From assembly GCA_964652775.1 (NCBI GenBank), contig CAZZAM010000012.1, positions 1 to 64,000 of the forward strand: 64,000 nucleotides of DNA. The letters run 5' to 3'. The DNA comes from UBA11346 sp038060575 (GTDB lineage: Bacteria; Planctomycetota; UBA11346). Of the stretch, positions 61,245 through 64,000 are shown piece by piece; the first letter of the stretch is position 1, and every line of letters starts with the position of its first letter. The position numbers were made by a program, and so were the translations under genes. Under the pieces are notes generated by a model. That model made no database searches. It was not told the DNA's origin and worked only from the letters and a program-made list of their open reading frames with translations.

Positions 61245-62048
61245 ATGCGCCTCGGCACTTGCTCATCCGCCATCACCAACGCAGCCATACTCGCTGCATC
61301 TGATGTGGATTTTGTCGAAGAAAACGTCCAAACATTCCTCTGTCCTGCCAACTCGGACGAAGCCGCCTGGAACACGCGTCTGAGCGCAGCGCGCGCCTGC
61401 GGCAAGCCGATCCAAGCCGCCAACTGCTTTTTGCCGGCCTCCTTGCCCTGCGTTGGACCCCAGGTTGATCATCACGCCATCCACGCGTGGGCGGCAACGG
61501 CTTTCCGCCGCGCCGAGCAGGCCGGCATCGCGATTATCGTCTTTGGCAGTGGTGGCTCGCGCCGCATCCCGGCCGACTTCGATGCACAGGAAGCCAAGCG
61601 GCAGTTTATCGATCTCCTGCGCAAACTCGCACCGATGGCCGAGGCCCACCACGTCACCCTCGTGATCGAACCGCTGAATGTGAAGGAATGCAACTTCATC
61701 AACTCGCTCGACGAGGGCGCCGCCATCGTGCGCGCGGTCGCCAGCCCCGGTGTCCGCCTGCTCGCCGACACCTTTCACATGATCTGTGAACGCGAGAGCC
61801 CCGCCGCCATCGTGCGCGCGGGATCATTGCTCGCGCACGTCCACGTTGCTGGCCCGCAACGCGTACCACCGACCATGAACGGACATGACTTCCGTCCCTA
61901 CTTCCGCGCGCTCACTGATGCCGGATACAGCGGCATGATCTCGATCGAAGCGTCCTGGAGCGCACTCGCATCGCAGTTGGCTCCAGCAACGGTTGAACTG
62001 CGTGAACAAGCAGCGACTGCAGCGCTTACTATGACGACGTGTGTGTGA
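61245..62048 (+). CDS. sugar phosphate isomerase/epimerase (AP endonuclease 2-like TIM barrel)
   Basis: 267 aa. The order of barrel strands fits the xylose-isomerase-like family: FGSGGSRRIPADFD (about 102-115), EAHHVTLVIEPLNVKECNFINS (metal-binding Glu about 145), LLADTFHMICE (Asp-x-x-His metal motif), LAHVHVAG (His) and GMISIEASW (Glu). It should isomerise or epimerise a ketose or inositol-type substrate. An AGGA motif is placed 8 bases before the ATG. The downstream MttB-like gene is on the other strand. Confidence 0.9.
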   Translation: MRLGTCSSAITNAAILAASDVDFVEENVQTFLCPANSDEAAWNTRLSAARACGKPIQAANCFLPASLPCVGPQVDHHAIHAWAATAFRRAEQAGIAIIVFGSGGSRRIPADFDAQEAKRQFIDLLRKLAPMAEAHHVTLVIEPLNVKECNFINSLDEGAAIVRAVASPGVRLLADTFHMICERESPAAIVRAGSLLAHVHVAGPQRVPPTMNGHDFRPYFRALTDAGYSGMISIEASWSALASQLAPATVELREQAATAALTMTTCV

Positions 62049-62142
62049 GCATCGGTGCGTCGGGGGGACTCAACCCTAGCAACGCATTCCAAGGCAACCG
62101 TTGGCTGAACCCATGTGCTGTTTAGGATGATGCTTCCCCTGG

Positions 62143-63546
62143 CTATGACGCCGCCACTGCCTTCGCAGCTGCTAGTTCACCGATCAGTTGCTGTTCGATC
62201 TCGCGCAGGGCCTTGGACTGGTCGGGCGTGACGCATGGCGGTACTTCACGCTGGATGAGTTGCTCGGCCTTCTCTTCGGCGCGCTGCGCGAGATCCTTGC
62301 TGCCACCCTTCTCCCAAACCGCGCGTCGGCTGCGAAACAGGAGCGCCGGCGAGAAGAGTTCTTGCTTGTAGTTCTCCAGCGTGTGCTCGCTGGTGAGAAA
62401 ATCTTTGGCGATGCCGACCGAACGCACGACGTCGAGCGCCAACGACGCGTCGGTCACCTCAACCCCGCGCAACATGCGCCGCGTATAGCCCAGGATCTCG
62501 TCATCGATCACGACTTGGGCGGCCGAGATAGTCAGCTCGGATTCGAGTTGGCCTGCACCCCAGATCAGGCTGACACCACTTTGCTGATGCGATAAGTAGC
62601 CCAGTGATTTTTCCAACGCGGCCTGTTCATCCATGCACATCGATTCAGTGGACACCCATGAGCAGGACGGGAGTTGATACAATCGGCCCATGGCGGCGCT
62701 GATGTCGGCCAGTAAGTGGTTCTCTGGCCCGCCGGTCACGGCGATCGCCGTGCGCATGTCGAAAATATGCGCCAAACCCAGATTATAGATGCAGGGCCGT
62801 CCGGGCTCGAGTACCTGGTTCACCACCAGGCCGGCGAGAATCTCGGCGTTGCCGACCGCGGCCGAGCCAGCCAGGGTCACTGGTCCGGAAACGCCTGCCA
62901 TGGGCTCGCCATTGATACTTGCCGGGATGCCGTGGCCGGCCGTTTGAGCGAATATTTCCAGGGCTAGATTGGTCCACCGCAACGGTCCATGGGCGGTGAA
63001 CCCAATACTGAACCACGTGTCATTGCCCAGGACCGGCTTCATCCGGCACAACGCGCGAGCGCCCTGCGGGGTCGAGCAGAATGCACGAATATGCTTCCGG
63101 CAGTTCTCGGCCATAATGCGCAGGCCGATGACATCGCTGGTGCGCGGCGGTGTGTCGCTGAGGGCTAGGCCGAAGACGCCATCGACCCGCGGCAGCTGCT
63201 GCACCAACTTGGCGATATCGACCATGTCCTGGGATGTAGCCAGACGACTGCGACCCTGGCGGAAAACGTTCATCCCGGGTGTTGACCAGACCTGCGTCGG
63301 CGAGGTCGATGACATGACGACGCCGCCACTGGCGTCATGCGTACCAAGCCTGACCTGACGCGGTGCCAAGGCTAAGCACTCCTCAACCAGCTGCCTGGGG
63401 AAACGGATCTCTTGCGGTTGCGTCCCGCGTACAGCCCCGGCCTTCACCAGACGATCGCAGATGGCGTCGTGCTCGATGCGTACTCCGGGATTATCAAGCA
63501 GGGCGAGCGAGGCTTCGTGAATCCGATTGGCGTTGTCTGGTGTCAT
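62143..63546 (-). CDS. MttB family methyltransferase, non-pyrrolysine type
   Basis: 467 aa. The N-terminal RIHEASLALLDNPGVRIEHD and LPRVDGVFG, PVLGNDTWFSIGFTAHGPLR, the central PVTLAGSAAVGNAEILAGLV and the C-terminal LGYLSHQQSGVSLIWGAGQ match the MttB (trimethylamine methyltransferase) superfamily. The frame has no internal TAG, so pyrrolysine is not used and the enzyme belongs to the betaine-type (MtgB-like) branch that demethylates quaternary amines to a corrinoid protein. The corrinoid protein and its activator are not in the window. The stop codon is TAG. GAGG precedes the start. Confidence 0.88.
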   Translation of the reverse strand: MTPDNANRIHEASLALLDNPGVRIEHDAICDRLVKAGAVRGTQPQEIRFPRQLVEECLALAPRQVRLGTHDASGGVVMSSTSPTQVWSTPGMNVFRQGRSRLATSQDMVDIAKLVQQLPRVDGVFGLALSDTPPRTSDVIGLRIMAENCRKHIRAFCSTPQGARALCRMKPVLGNDTWFSIGFTAHGPLRWTNLALEIFAQTAGHGIPASINGEPMAGVSGPVTLAGSAAVGNAEILAGLVVNQVLEPGRPCIYNLGLAHIFDMRTAIAVTGGPENHLLADISAAMGRLYQLPSCSWVSTESMCMDEQAALEKSLGYLSHQQSGVSLIWGAGQLESELTISAAQVVIDDEILGYTRRMLRGVEVTDASLALDVVRSVGIAKDFLTSEHTLENYKQELFSPALLFRSRRAVWEKGGSKDLAQRAEEKAEQLIQREVPPCVTPDQSKALREIEQQLIGELAAAKAVAAS

Positions 63547-63631
63547 GGGGACCTCATCACGGTGGTGTCTGGTTGATCAGGGTTAACTGCGGATGTGCTC
63601 ACGAGCGAATTTTCACATGCACTTTAACAAA

Positions 63632-64000
63632 CTACATGGCTGCCATACGCGCGTTGTTGCGGCGTCGCTGAGCTTCATCCCAACAAGCCGTAGCGATCTC
63701 TAACATCTGCACGGCGTCGCACCAACGGTCGCTGGCTTCCACCCATGCCTGCTCGGCGTTTTGTGCTGTCGGCGCAAAGTTGATCTGCGGACTCAGGAGT
63801 TCCGGAGCGAAACACAGATAATCGCCCGGCTGCGCGGTGCGCAGGAAGCCAACCATGCAACGCGTCCACATCTCACGAAAATGCGGAATAGCACCAGCCA
63901 TACTCGGATGATCGAGCGGCATCTGGATATGACCGCTGTTGCCCAAGCGGCCATGCATGTAGCGCACGCGTTCGAAGATCGGCGCCATAAATGTCCACTT
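63632..64000 (-). CDS. sugar phosphate isomerase/epimerase, C-terminal part (cut by the window edge)
   Basis: The frame stays open to the last base of the window, so only the C-terminal ~123 residues are seen. The visible part has FERVRYMHGRLGNSGHIQMPL, where MHGR and Gln resemble the last metal-binding elements of the TIM-barrel isomerase family, and a long helical tail. It lies upstream of the MttB-like gene on the same strand, with an 85-base gap. The true start is outside the window; the Met at 63988 is internal. Confidence 0.75.
   Translation of the reverse strand, partial: KWTFMAPIFERVRYMHGRLGNSGHIQMPLDHPSMAGAIPHFREMWTRCMVGFLRTAQPGDYLCFAPELLSPQINFAPTAQNAEQAWVEASDRWCDAVQMLEIATACWDEAQRRRNNARMAAM

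Noticed and set aside
62088..62102. CCAAGGCAACCG segment resembling a CAGAGG palindrome arm
   Set aside because: Only about a dozen bases match and no inverse arm follows, so it may be a remnant or chance.
62143..63546. Pyrrolysine codon in the MttB-like gene
   Set aside because: The frame has no internal TAG; the only TAG is the terminal stop.

Overview
The window is a GC-rich (roughly 58-60 percent by eye), gene-dense bacterial chromosome segment with about 56 credible protein genes, two tRNA genes and an unusually large set of intergenic palindromic repeats. KdsB (Kdo activation for LPS), several outer-membrane-type lipoproteins and a PilB-type pilus ATPase point to a Gram-negative cell envelope. 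The DUF1573 protein, PQQ-type propeller proteins, WCGWC thioredoxin, GldF/GldG-like permease fusion, non-pyrrolysine MttB homologue with sugar isomerases, long plant-type phosphoglycerate mutase and word-repeat palindromes together suggest the PVC/Planctomycetota neighbourhood. This is an inference from gene style, not a phylogeny. No prophage, integrase, transposase or CRISPR array was seen; the only mobile-like features are short palindromes and two toxin-antitoxin modules.

Layout. 1-320 repeat-containing left edge. 321-2009 PilB/GspE ATPase. 2232-6292 a RimK-like triad (RLAN domain protein, ATP-grasp ligase, GNAT acetyltransferase, all overlapping), then an LpoB-like lipoprotein and a SpoIIE-type phosphatase. 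6587-9563 a coupled three-gene operon ending in a PQQ-propeller lipoprotein. 9874-12710 riboflavin synthase overlapping a GldF-GldG fusion. 12788-13423 an EF-hand protein. 13431-15316 motA and motB, separated by a palindrome. 15442-16191 a membrane-anchored methyltransferase. 16358-23761 a compact operon: DEAD-box helicase (with a GrpE-like domain), small protein, [2Fe-2S] ferredoxin, thioredoxin, unknown membrane-anchored protein and a U32 family protein. 23828-27052 mfd on the other strand. 27242-29700 kdsB-pyrG. 29774-30441 antitoxin plus PIN toxin. 30470-36335 an oligopeptide ABC transporter operon on the minus strand. 36390-38648 a DUF457 protein and a GAF/HD-GYP phosphodiesterase. 38866-40053 rlmI. 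40342-46466 dxs, a secreted beta-sandwich protein, purQ, a DUF1573 protein and bioD. 46539-47829 an AT-richer orphan gene and a HigBA-like module. 47938-49575 gpmI. 49696-50331 stand-alone CoaB. 50413-50488 tRNA-Lys. 50535-54576 a large secreted protein, a propeller protein and a DUF6941-like protein. 54626-54700 tRNA-Thr. 54847-56139 icd. 56407-60911 smc and an AraC regulator. 61245-64000 a sugar isomerase, an MttB-like protein and a second, edge-truncated isomerase.

Functionally most of the window is housekeeping: CTP, riboflavin, isoprenoid, purine, biotin, CoA and Kdo synthesis, glycolysis and TCA, chromosome segregation, transcription-coupled repair, and motility. The strongest candidates for something undescribed are (1) a GrpE-like domain embedded in the linker of an RNA helicase, (2) the split RLAN / ATP-grasp / GNAT triad, (3) a U32 protein sharing an operon with a ferredoxin and a thioredoxin, (4) an inner-membrane peptide transporter with a large extra-membrane insertion, and (5) at least six families of intergenic palindromes with one architecture but unrelated sequences: short tandem words, a spacer, then the same words inverted.

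Many starts lack an obvious Shine-Dalgarno sequence and GTG starts inside GTGA stop-start overlaps are frequent, so start coordinates are less certain than stops.
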